NCBI GenBank assembly: GCA_024642295.1
Contig: JAHEBK010000030.1
Location: 1-10,859 of the forward strand
Origin: Flavobacterium sp.
GTDB taxonomy: Bacteria; Bacteroidota; Bacteroidia; Flavobacteriales; Flavobacteriaceae
Length of the DNA stretch: 10,859 bases
Reading direction: 5' to 3'
In this document: one piece after another, positions 1-6,178 of the stretch
Position numbering within the stretch: the stretch's first letter is position 1
Layout: every line of letters starts with the position of its first letter
Notes under the pieces: generated by a model
Databases searched by the model: none
The model's input: only the letters and a program-made list of their open reading frames with translations
What the model was told of the DNA's origin: nothing
Made by a program: the position numbers and the translations under genes

Positions 1-682
1 GCCAAAAGTATTGATTCACGGTGGTGGAAAATCAGCAACTAAAATGGCAAAAAGTATTGGTTTAGTTCCTCAAATGGTTGATGGGCGTCGTATTACGGAT
101 GCAGCCATGCTTGACGTAGTGGTGATGATTTATGCTGGTGAAATAAATAAAAATATTGTTGCTCAATTGCAAGCTAATAATACAAATGCAATAGGATTTT
201 CGGGTGCTGATGGGAATTTAATCCAATCTACTAAAAGAAACCACCCAAGCATCGATTACGGTTTTGTTGGTGATGTTCAAAAAGTCAATACGACTTTGTT
301 GCAAACAGTAATCGATAGCGGAATCACACCCGTATTTTGCGCTATTACCCACGACAAAAAAGGACAGTTATTAAATACTAATGCTGACACCATCGCTAGT
401 GAATTAGCGATTGGCCTATCTGAAGTATATGATGTAACTCTTAATTATTGTTTTGAAAAACCAGGTGTACTAACTGATGTTGACGATGATAACTCGGTGA
501 TTCAACAAATAAACTCGGAACTTTATTCTAAACTAAAAGAAGAAGGTGCTATTCACTCCGGTATGATACCTAAATTAGACAACTGTTTTAACAGCTTGTC
601 AAAAGGAGTCCAAAAAATAAGAATTGGACACCACAAAATGTTACAAAATGCAAATGCTATTTGCACAAGTATTCAATTATAA
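1..682 (+). CDS. argB: Acetylglutamate kinase ArgB (N-acylglutamate kinase), 5' end missing
   Basis: Cytoplasmic amino-acid kinase that phosphorylates N-acetylglutamate (or N-succinylglutamate in some Bacteroidota) with ATP, the second step of arginine synthesis. The frame is open at the left edge: codons from position 2 read P-K-V just before the LIHGGGKSATKM glycine-rich loop, so the TTG at 11 is an internal codon, not a start. Further family signatures are MVDGRRITDAAMLDVV (substrate binding), NTNAIGFSGADGN, NTNADTIASELA and the C-terminal GMIPKLDNCFNSL. About 226 residues are visible; full-length relatives have roughly 260, so some 30-35 N-terminal residues, including the first Gly-rich KIGGN strand, should lie upstream of the window. 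It is followed by an ArgE-type gene 74 nt downstream and then argH, which fits an arginine operon. I see no frameshift or missing motif in the visible part. Confidence 0.95.
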   Translation, partial: PKVLIHGGGKSATKMAKSIGLVPQMVDGRRITDAAMLDVVVMIYAGEINKNIVAQLQANNTNAIGFSGADGNLIQSTKRNHPSIDYGFVGDVQKVNTTLLQTVIDSGITPVFCAITHDKKGQLLNTNADTIASELAIGLSEVYDVTLNYCFEKPGVLTDVDDDNSVIQQINSELYSKLKEEGAIHSGMIPKLDNCFNSLSKGVQKIRIGHHKMLQNANAICTSIQL

Positions 683-709
683 ACGCATATTTCAGGATTA
701 CAATGAGTA

Positions 710-724
710 ACTTTATAATAAAGT
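710..724. repeat. 15-nt perfect palindrome between argB and the deacylase gene
   Basis: ACTTTAT-A-ATAAAGT, with 7-nt arms around a single central base, lies in the 74-nt gap between argB and the M20 gene. It is very AT-rich and has no T-run after it, so it is not a convincing terminator. It could be an operator or a chance palindrome in AT-rich DNA. The gap shows no clear TAnnTTTG promoter, which suggests read-through from argB. Confidence 0.3.
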
Positions 725-756
725 AAGTTCGAAACATTGCGCCAAAAAAAAACAAA

Positions 757-1827
757 ATGAAAAACCAAGAAACCCTTACCAAAGAAGCAATCCAATTATT
801 AAAAAATCTGATTGAAACACCTTCCTTTTCTAGTGAAGAGCAACAAACAGCCTTATTAATAGAGCAATGGTTTATTCAGAACAACATTCCTTTCGAAAGA
901 GAGAACAATAATATTTGGGCATTCAACAAGACATTTGATAAAAGCAAACCGACACTTTTATTAAATTCACACCACGATACAGTTCGTCCCAATCAAGCCT
1001 ATACTAAAGATCCCTTTAAAGCTATCGTTGAAGATGGCAAATTATATGGTTTAGGAAGCAACGATGCTGGAGGATGCCTCGTTTCATTAATGGCAACCTT
1101 TGTATATTTTTACGAAAAAGAAAAACTTCCTTACAACATTGTCATTGTCGCTTCTGCAGAAGAAGAAAGTAGTGGAAAAAACGGACTAAATAGTGTTTTA
1201 AAGCATTTACCTGAATTAGAGTGTGCTGTAATTGGCGAACCTACTTTAATGCAACTAGCGGTTGCTGAAAAAGGTTTATTAGTGCTAGATATAAAAGTAA
1301 AAGGGACACCAAGCCACGCCGCACATCAAAATGAAGATTGTGCCATATATAAAGCTGTTCCTGCCATTCAATGGTTCAAAGACTATAAATTCGAAAAAAT
1401 TTCAGAACAATTAGGTCCTGTAAAAATGACTGTTACCCAAATCAATGCAGGAAAACAGCATAATGTTGTCCCTTCGGATTGTGATTTGGTGGTTGACATC
1501 CGAGTTAACGACTGCTATAACAATATTGAAATTTTAGAAACTGTTAAAGCCAATGTAGCTGCTGAAGTCAATCCACGTTCGATGCACTTAAACGCATCCT
1601 CAATCCCTGTTTCACACGGATTAGTTCAAGCAGGTATCGCTTTAGGACGCACTACTTATGGCTCACCAACTCTTTCAGATCAATCTGTTTTAAGTTGTAA
1701 ATCGTTGAAATTAGGACCTGGTGATAGTTTGCGTTCACATTCGGCTGATGAATTTATATTTATAAACGAAATTGTAGAAGGAATTGATTTGTATATTAAA
1801 ATCTTGAGTGACTTTTTAAAAAATTAA
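757..1827 (+). CDS. argE: M20-family metallo-hydrolase, probable N-acylornithine/N-acylcitrulline deacylase (ArgE type)
   Basis: Cytoplasmic zinc-dependent deacylase of the M20 (ArgE/DapE) family, expected to release the acyl group from N-acetylornithine or an N-acylated citrulline in arginine synthesis. All metal-site elements are visible: H72-x-D74 in the NSHHDT motif, D103 in SNDAGG, the E135-E136 pair in ASAEEESSG (general base plus metal ligand), E161 in GEPT and H328 in the C-terminal SHSADEF. The middle part, from about residue 170 to 285 (GTPSHAAH, then TQINAGKQHNVVP), matches the dimerisation domain inserted in this family. The 356-residue length is normal for the short Bacteroidota form. 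The ATG at 757 follows an A-rich leader with no Shine-Dalgarno site. Its place between argB and argH is the main reason for preferring ArgE over DapE or a peptidase; the exact acyl group cannot be read from sequence. Confidence 0.85.
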   Translation: MKNQETLTKEAIQLLKNLIETPSFSSEEQQTALLIEQWFIQNNIPFERENNNIWAFNKTFDKSKPTLLLNSHHDTVRPNQAYTKDPFKAIVEDGKLYGLGSNDAGGCLVSLMATFVYFYEKEKLPYNIVIVASAEEESSGKNGLNSVLKHLPELECAVIGEPTLMQLAVAEKGLLVLDIKVKGTPSHAAHQNEDCAIYKAVPAIQWFKDYKFEKISEQLGPVKMTVTQINAGKQHNVVPSDCDLVVDIRVNDCYNNIEILETVKANVAAEVNPRSMHLNASSIPVSHGLVQAGIALGRTTYGSPTLSDQSVLSCKSLKLGPGDSLRSHSADEFIFINEIVEGIDLYIKILSDFLKN

Positions 1828-1836
1828 ATTATTTTT

Positions 1837-1932
1837 CAGGAGCTAATCCCGCTCCCTACGCATAGGAACGCTACAATCTTTTTATTTTTAAAGAAAAATA
1901 AAAAGGATTTTTGCTGCTATCGGGGCTAGGGC
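1837..1932. repeat. REP-like intergenic repeat element with a central hairpin (Flavobacterium-type)
   Basis: This 96-nt block differs from the flanking AT-rich spacer in being GC-richer at both ends. Its core is a long stem-loop: an 11-bp perfect stem (1879-1889 with 1894-1904, loop AAAG), extended to about 15 pairs (1875-1889 with 1894-1909) by AATC against GGATT with one bulged G. The outer ends are also imperfect inverted copies: GAGCTAATCCCGCT near 1840-1853 against GCTATCGGGGCTAGGGC at 1916-1932. A small CCTA/TAGG inverted repeat lies at about 1855-1866. From memory, similar end sequences (AGGAGCTAATCCCGCT on one side, CTATCGGGGCTAGGGC on the other) recur in intergenic regions of Flavobacterium genomes with variable loops. 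That would make it a dispersed palindromic repeat rather than a gene-specific signal. It contains no ORF or transposase. Confidence 0.6.
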
Positions 1933-1974
1933 AATCTAAAAATATTACACAATAAAATAAACGAAATTATTATA

Positions 1975-1997
1975 GTTTCAAAACAACAACTTGAAAC
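1975..1997. promoter_or_regulatory. Inverted repeat just upstream of argH
   Basis: GTTTCAA (1975-1981) and TTGAAAC (1991-1997) form a perfect 7-nt inverted repeat with a 9-nt spacer, ending 22 nt before the argH ATG. A further TGAAAC follows at 2006-2011 and TGAAACTTT recurs at the argH start itself. No T-run follows, so it is not a terminator. It could be an operator or a leader hairpin affecting argH expression, or chance. No function is demonstrated by the sequence. Confidence 0.3.
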
Positions 1998-2019
1998 TTT
2001 AAACCTGAAACAAAACATT

Positions 2020-3300
2020 ATGAAACTTTGGGAAAAAGGAATACCAACCGATAAACAGATTGAAAAATTCACAGTAGGAAATGATCGTGAACTGGATTTG
2101 GTTTTAGCAAAATACGATGCTTTAGGTTCTATCGCTCATGCTAAAATGCTAGGCAATATAGGTTTATTATCGACAGAGGAAACTGATTCTTTAGTAGTCG
2201 CTTTAAACGAAATTATCGCTGATGTTGCTCAAGGAAATTTTGAAATTGAAGATAGTTTTGAAGATGTTCACTCTAAAATTGAATATTTATTGACCGTAAA
2301 ACTAGGTGATGCTGGAAAAAAAATCCACACAGCTCGTTCTCGTAACGACCAAGTTTTAGTTGATGTAAATTTGTACTTAAAAGACGTTGTAACCGAATTA
2401 AAAGAGCAAGTTAAAACGGTATTTGACTTAATGATGGAAATGGCCGAAAAGCACCAAAACGTGTTGTTACCTGGTTATACCCATTTACAAATAGCTATGC
2501 CTTCCTCTTTCGGAATGTGGTTTTCTGCTTATGCTGAAACCTTGATTGATGATATTACGATGCTAAATGCAGCTTTGAAAGTAGTAGACCAAAATCCATT
2601 AGGTTCAGCTGCTGGATACGGAAGCTCCTTCCCTATCAACAGAACTTTTACAACCAAAGAATTAGGTTTTGAAACGTTGAAATACAATTCGGTTGCCGCA
2701 CAAATGAGTCGTGGGAAATCGGAAAAAACAGTGGCATTCGCTATGAGTAGCGTTGCTGCCACTTTAGCAAAATTCTCTATGGATGTTTGCTTGTATATGA
2801 GTCAAAATTTTGATTTCATTGGTTTGCCTGCTCATTTAACAACGGGTTCAAGTATTATGCCTCACAAGAAAAATCCAGATGTTTTTGAATTAATTCGTGG
2901 AAAATGCAACAAAATTCAAGCGTTACCTTATGAAATCACTTTAATTACCAACAATCTTCCAAGTGGGTACCACAGAGAATTACAGTTATTAAAAGAAGGA
3001 TTATTTCCTGCGATTCAAAACCTACAAGCTTGCTTAGACATTGCTATTTTCTCTATTAAAGACATCACTGTTAAAGACAATATCTTAAACGATAAAAAAT
3101 ACAACTATCTTTTTACAGTTGATACTCTTAACGAAATGGTAGTAGCCGGAATGCCTTTTAGAGATGCTTACAAAGCCGTTGCTGAGCAATTGGAAGCAGG
3201 AACTTATGAATCTCCAAAAGCCACTAAACATTCTCACGAAGGAAGTATCAATAATTTGTGCTTGTCTGAAATTAAAGAGAAAATGAATAAAGCTTTTTAA
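2020..3300 (+). CDS. argH: Argininosuccinate lyase
   Basis: Cytoplasmic tetrameric lyase of the fumarase/aspartase superfamily that splits argininosuccinate into arginine and fumarate, the last step of arginine synthesis. The superfamily signature GSSIMPHKKNPD is at residues 276-287 and carries the catalytic serine loop. TARSRND at 104-110 and PGYTHLQ at 151-157 (H155 as the likely catalytic acid/base histidine) are the other two conserved active-site blocks. EDVHSKIE near 81-88 is also typical. The 426 residues are near the shorter Bacteroidota form; enterobacterial ArgH is about 457, so the difference lies mainly in the C-terminal region. The ATG at 2020 is preceded by an A-rich leader without a Shine-Dalgarno site. 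It is third in the visible arginine block, separated from the M20 gene by 192 nt holding a repeat element, and a strong terminator follows 31 nt after the stop. Confidence 0.96.
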   Translation: MKLWEKGIPTDKQIEKFTVGNDRELDLVLAKYDALGSIAHAKMLGNIGLLSTEETDSLVVALNEIIADVAQGNFEIEDSFEDVHSKIEYLLTVKLGDAGKKIHTARSRNDQVLVDVNLYLKDVVTELKEQVKTVFDLMMEMAEKHQNVLLPGYTHLQIAMPSSFGMWFSAYAETLIDDITMLNAALKVVDQNPLGSAAGYGSSFPINRTFTTKELGFETLKYNSVAAQMSRGKSEKTVAFAMSSVAATLAKFSMDVCLYMSQNFDFIGLPAHLTTGSSIMPHKKNPDVFELIRGKCNKIQALPYEITLITNNLPSGYHRELQLLKEGLFPAIQNLQACLDIAIFSIKDITVKDNILNDKKYNYLFTVDTLNEMVVAGMPFRDAYKAVAEQLEAGTYESPKATKHSHEGSINNLCLSEIKEKMNKAF

Positions 3301-3331
3301 ATCATTATTCGAAATAAAATTCAAGCTTAAG

Positions 3332-3366
3332 ACTGTTCAAAAAATATTTTCGAACAGTTTTTTTTT
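3332..3366 (+). terminator. Rho-independent terminator after argH
   Basis: ACTGTTC (3332-3338) pairs with GAACAGT (3352-3358); the A/T-rich loop can pair further (AAAAT with ATTTT). An uninterrupted run of nine T follows (3358-3366). This is a textbook intrinsic terminator and marks the end of the arginine transcription unit. Confidence 0.9.
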
Positions 3367-3459
3367 AAACTAAACATTGTACTATATAATAAAAATTTCA
3401 CGCAACATAGTATATTAAAGTGCCTTAAATACAATTACCTCAAGCTAAACTTAATTAAT

Positions 3460-3474
3460 CTAAACATTGTTTAG
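3460..3474. promoter_or_regulatory. Candidate operator: 15-nt palindrome upstream of the MFS gene
   Basis: CTAAACA-T-TGTTTAG is a perfect 7+1+7 inverted repeat ending 11 nt before the MFS start codon. A second copy of its left half with the centre (CTAAACATTGT) lies at 3370-3380, and CTAAAC alone occurs at 3445-3450, so the motif is repeated within the spacer. This arrangement fits a dimeric repressor binding site of TetR/MarR/GntR style, but no such regulator is encoded in the window. I found no clean TAnnTTTG promoter in the spacer. Confidence 0.4.
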
Positions 3475-3485
3475 AAATAAATAAA

Positions 3486-4646
3486 ATGAAAAAAATTCTG
3501 TCCCTTATAGTCATTGCTCAATTCTTATGCACTTCCCTTTGGTTTGCTGGTAATGCTATTTTGCCCGATTTAATTGAGCATCTAGGAGTAGGAATTGAAT
3601 TTCTTGCACATAGTACAAGTGCAATACAATTAGGATTTATAATTGGTACATTGTTTTATGCTTTATTTTCGATAGCTGATCGCTACTCCCCTTCTTTGGT
3701 GTTTTTTGTAAGTGCAATTATGGCAGCACTATTTAATATCGGTATTAATGCACCACAAATCACCACTAGTAGCTTGCTCGTTTTACGATTTTTTACAGGT
3801 TTTTTTCTCGCTGGTATATACCCAATAGGAATCAAAATAGCTGCCGATTACTACCAGGCAAGTTTAGGAAAGTCATTAGGGTATCTAGTGGGCGCATTAG
3901 TTTTGGGAACCGCTTTTCCACATCTTATCAAAGGAATGGCTTTTGAATTACCATGGCAGTATGTAGCTTATGCAACCTCCCTATTTTCGATTATCGGCGG
4001 ATTACTCATATTTATTTTTGTTCCAGACGGACCTTATCGCGCCATAGGAACTCAATTTAAACTAAGAGCAATATTCACCGCTTTTAGAGATAAGCCACTT
4101 AAAGCAGCTGCAATGGGGTACTTTGGACACATGTGGGAACTGTATGCTTTTTGGACTTTCACCCCATTGATGCTTCAATTTCACCAAACACTACATCCAG
4201 AACTAAACTATTCCATTTCATTATACTCTTTTGGAATAATTGCAATAGGAAGTATTGCTTGTGTTTTTAGTGGCTATTTATCAGTATTCGTTGGAACCGA
4301 AAAACTTTCCAAAATCATTTTGTTTTTATCAGGATGCTGTTGCCTTGTTTCTCCATTTGTCTTAATGTCAGATTCGAGTGCACTCTTCATTGCTTTTTTA
4401 CTCTTTTGGTCTTTTGTGGTTATTGCAGATTCTCCACTTTTTTCAACATTAGTAGCTCAAAATGCCCCTAATAACATAAAAGGGTCGGTCATCACCATCG
4501 TAAATTGTATTGGTTTTTTTATTACTATTTTGAGTATTCAAACGATTCAATTAGCACTTAAACATTTGGGAAATGAATACAGCTATTTAATCCTCGCCTT
4601 AGGTCCTATTGTTGGGTTGTTCTATTTAAATAAATTAAGAAAATAA
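3486..4646 (+). CDS. Major facilitator superfamily (MFS) transporter, substrate unknown
   Basis: Inner-membrane secondary transporter with about 12 predicted transmembrane helices in two halves across 386 residues, normal for a compact MFS protein. Helix 1 begins within the first ten residues (KILSLIVIAQFLCTSLWF). The loop between helices 2 and 3 carries an MFS motif A-like IADRYSPS (D65, R66), and helix 4 has the charged R101 in LRFFTGFFLAG, as in motif B. A charged cytoplasmic linker (about residues 185-205, GPYRAIGTQFKLRAIF) separates the halves. The ATG at 3486 gives a correctly placed first helix. It stands alone behind the argH terminator and converges with a TSUP permease gene, so the neighbourhood does not reveal the substrate. 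The N-terminal QFLCTSLWFAGNAILPDL stretch resembles a group of bacterial MFS carriers I know only as uncharacterised, so I give no symbol. Confidence 0.85.
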   Translation: MKKILSLIVIAQFLCTSLWFAGNAILPDLIEHLGVGIEFLAHSTSAIQLGFIIGTLFYALFSIADRYSPSLVFFVSAIMAALFNIGINAPQITTSSLLVLRFFTGFFLAGIYPIGIKIAADYYQASLGKSLGYLVGALVLGTAFPHLIKGMAFELPWQYVAYATSLFSIIGGLLIFIFVPDGPYRAIGTQFKLRAIFTAFRDKPLKAAAMGYFGHMWELYAFWTFTPLMLQFHQTLHPELNYSISLYSFGIIAIGSIACVFSGYLSVFVGTEKLSKIILFLSGCCCLVSPFVLMSDSSALFIAFLLFWSFVVIADSPLFSTLVAQNAPNNIKGSVITIVNCIGFFITILSIQTIQLALKHLGNEYSYLILALGPIVGLFYLNKLRK

Positions 4647-4702
4647 TAGGTTTAAATAAATTGTTCTATTGAATCATTAGTATTTGAATTCTTTATTCTT
4701 AT

Positions 4703-5473
4703 TTATTTGTTCCAAAAAACATCATACGCAAAACGAACCAGCGTACCGACAACTACAATTAGAAAGAAAACACGAATGAATTGATTTCCTTTATGAATAG
4801 CTAGCTTAGCACCAATCCATCCACCAAGCGCATTACTCACTGCCATAGGAATGGCAATTATCCAAATTATTTTCCCCTTAAGCATAAACAAACAAATCGA
4901 ACCAAAATTGGTGGCTAAATTGACCATCTTTGCATTTGCTGAAGCATGTAAAAAATCAAACCCCATCAATGCTATAAAAGCCACTACAAAAAAGCTACCA
5001 GTACCTGGACCTATAAAACCATCATAGAAACCTACGATAAAACTAATTAAAGCAGCATTAATAATTTGCTGACGAGCTGTTATTGACTTTTCGATATGTT
5101 GTCCAAAATTTTTCTTTGCATACGTATAAATAGCTAATAATGAAAGAATAAACAACAATAAAGGCTTCATGAAATCGTTGCTCATATACGTCAACAAAGT
5201 AGAACCAGCAAAAGCAGAAGGCAAAGCAATAACCATCATTAAGAAAAGCAATCGCCAATTCATTGTTGCTTTTTTCAAATATTGAAAAGCAGCAAAAGAG
5301 GTACCACTAAAAGCAGGGATTTTAAGTGTTCCAATGACTGTAGAAACAGGTAAATTAGGCAGTAAAATCAATCCTACAGGTGTTTGAATCAATCCTCCTC
5401 CTCCTACAATAGCATCAATAAATCCTGCCGCAAAAGCCGCTGCACAAAGTAAAATAAGAATATAGGATTCCAT
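4703..5473 (-). CDS. TSUP (TauE/SafE) family membrane permease
   Basis: Inner-membrane protein of the TauE/SafE (TSUP, YfcA-like) family, whose characterised members export sulfite, sulfoacetate or related anions; the substrate here is unknown. The two family repeats are clear: GFIDAIVGGGGLIQTP from residue 17 in the first half and the matching GFYDGFIGPGTGSFF from 148 in the second, each opening a four-helix bundle (about eight helices in all). The 256-residue length is typical. The start at 5473 places the first helix at the N terminus. It is transcribed divergently from the small membrane-anchored gene at 5588 and converges with the MFS gene. A TAnnTTTG box lies at 5497-5504. No sulfur-metabolism genes are nearby to support a sulfite role. 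Confidence 0.9.
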   Translation of the reverse strand: MESYILILLCAAAFAAGFIDAIVGGGGLIQTPVGLILLPNLPVSTVIGTLKIPAFSGTSFAAFQYLKKATMNWRLLFLMMVIALPSAFAGSTLLTYMSNDFMKPLLLFILSLLAIYTYAKKNFGQHIEKSITARQQIINAALISFIVGFYDGFIGPGTGSFFVVAFIALMGFDFLHASANAKMVNLATNFGSICLFMLKGKIIWIIAIPMAVSNALGGWIGAKLAIHKGNQFIRVFFLIVVVGTLVRFAYDVFWNK

Positions 5474-5496
5474 TGTTTCAATTTAAAATAATCCTG

Positions 5497-5504
5497 CAAA
5501 AATA
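5497..5504 (-). promoter_or_regulatory. Bacteroidota -7 box for the TSUP gene
   Basis: On the minus strand the sequence reads TATTTTTG, an exact fit to the Bacteroidota -7 consensus TAnnTTTG. It would give a transcript starting about 15-20 nt before the ATG at 5473. No good TTG -33 element is seen at the usual distance, so this is a moderate call. Confidence 0.5.
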
Positions 5505-5560
5505 AGATTCCGTTTTGGATATAAGCATCGATTTTGATGGTAATTCTATTCAAAAAAGTA

Positions 5561-5568
5561 TATTTTTG
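5561..5568 (+). promoter_or_regulatory. Bacteroidota -7 box for the gene at 5588, deciding its start codon
   Basis: TATTTTTG matches TAnnTTTG exactly. A TTTTG stretch at 5532-5536 could serve as the -33 element, though its 24-nt gap is slightly long. Transcription would begin around 5573-5576, leaving a leader of about 13 nt before the ATG at 5588. The in-frame ATG codons at 5534 and 5537 lie upstream of this box and would not be transcribed from it. Confidence 0.55.
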
Positions 5569-5587
5569 TGACATAAAAAGCATCTCC

Positions 5588-6109
5588 ATGAATTCAACTC
5601 ATTTATTAGAATTACTTAGTTACACTATTCCTTCATTAATAACTGGAGGAGTCGCTTACTATTTATTTGACGCTCATTTCAAAGACCAACAAAATACAAG
5701 GCGTTGGTTATTACAAAAAGAAACAAAACCAGCTATTTTACCTTTACGTTTACAAGCATACGAGCGCATGACTTTGTTTATGGAACGCATTAATCCTTCC
5801 CAGTTATTAGTACGAATCCATCCCATTTCCAATGATAAAATTGAATACCAAAACCATATAATAGCACAAATCGAACAAGAGTTTGAACACAATTTAGCGC
5901 AACAAATCTATATTTCAGGTAAATGTTGGTCGATTATTTTAACTGCTAAAAACGCTACCATACAAATGATACGCATGGCTGCTCAAAACGAAAAAGTAAC
6001 CGATGCCGATAGTTTAAGAGAACGTGTCCTCAATGATTTATTTGAAAAAACAGCTCCAAGTAACACAGCTATCGCTTTTATTAAAGATGAAGTAAGTGAA
6101 TTGTGGTAG
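5588..6109 (+). CDS. Small membrane-anchored protein of unknown function, conserved in Flavobacteriaceae
   Basis: I do not recognise a function. The 173-residue protein has one N-terminal transmembrane segment (about residues 5-27, LLELLSYTIPSLITGGVAYYLF) followed by a charged stretch (DAHFKDQQNTRRW) and a soluble, mostly helical cytoplasmic part. The most distinctive block is LPLRLQAYERMTLFMERINP (51-70), followed by LLVRIHP, then IEQEFEHNLAQQIYIS (95-110) and LTAKNATIQMIR (118-129). I recall similar hypothetical proteins in other Flavobacteriaceae. The open frame extends 18 codons upstream to 5534, but I chose the ATG at 5588 because a promoter box lies at 5561-5568 and the shorter form begins directly before the membrane helix. 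It is divergent from the TSUP gene and convergent with the M1 peptidase gene, so it is probably a single-gene unit. Confidence 0.8.
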   Translation: MNSTHLLELLSYTIPSLITGGVAYYLFDAHFKDQQNTRRWLLQKETKPAILPLRLQAYERMTLFMERINPSQLLVRIHPISNDKIEYQNHIIAQIEQEFEHNLAQQIYISGKCWSIILTAKNATIQMIRMAAQNEKVTDADSLRERVLNDLFEKTAPSNTAIAFIKDEVSELW

Positions 6110-6115
6110 TTTGTA

Positions 6116-6139
6116 ATTCGGTTCTACCAAGAATCGAAT
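6116..6139 (+). terminator. Possible weak terminator hairpin after the gene at 5588
   Basis: ATTCGGTTC (6116-6124) pairs with GAATCGAAT (6131-6139): nine pairs including one G-T wobble, with a six-base loop. It begins 7 nt after the TAG stop. The following sequence (ATATCTTATT) is T-rich but broken, so termination would be weak. On the opposite strand no T-run follows, so it should not serve the convergent peptidase gene. Confidence 0.4.
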
Positions 6140-6178
6140 ATCTTATTAAAAACACCACAATACACAATCTGTTTAGGA

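Noticed and set aside
11..13. TTG as the start codon of argB
   Set aside because: It encodes the Leu in the conserved K-V-L-I-H-G-G-G strand-loop; the frame is open to the left edge and the known N-terminal KIGGN region must lie upstream.
1837..1932. tRNA, riboswitch or insertion sequence in the argE-argH gap
   Set aside because: There is no cloverleaf or CCA end, no ORF and no target-site duplication; the nested inverted repeats fit a short palindromic repeat element better.
2529..3324. Two minus-strand open frames opposite argH (2529-2762 and 3085-3324)
   Set aside because: They lie antisense to a full-length, well-conserved argH, have no recognisable domain and no promoter box; they are frame shadows.
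4647..4702. Bidirectional terminator between the convergent MFS and TSUP genes
   Set aside because: The 56-nt AT-rich gap shows only short weak complementarity (AAATAAAT against ATTTATTT), overlapping a stop codon, with no clear stem plus T-run.
5058..5892. Minus-strand open frames within the TSUP gene and opposite the gene at 5588
   Set aside because: They overlap convincing genes in other frames and show no coherent protein features.
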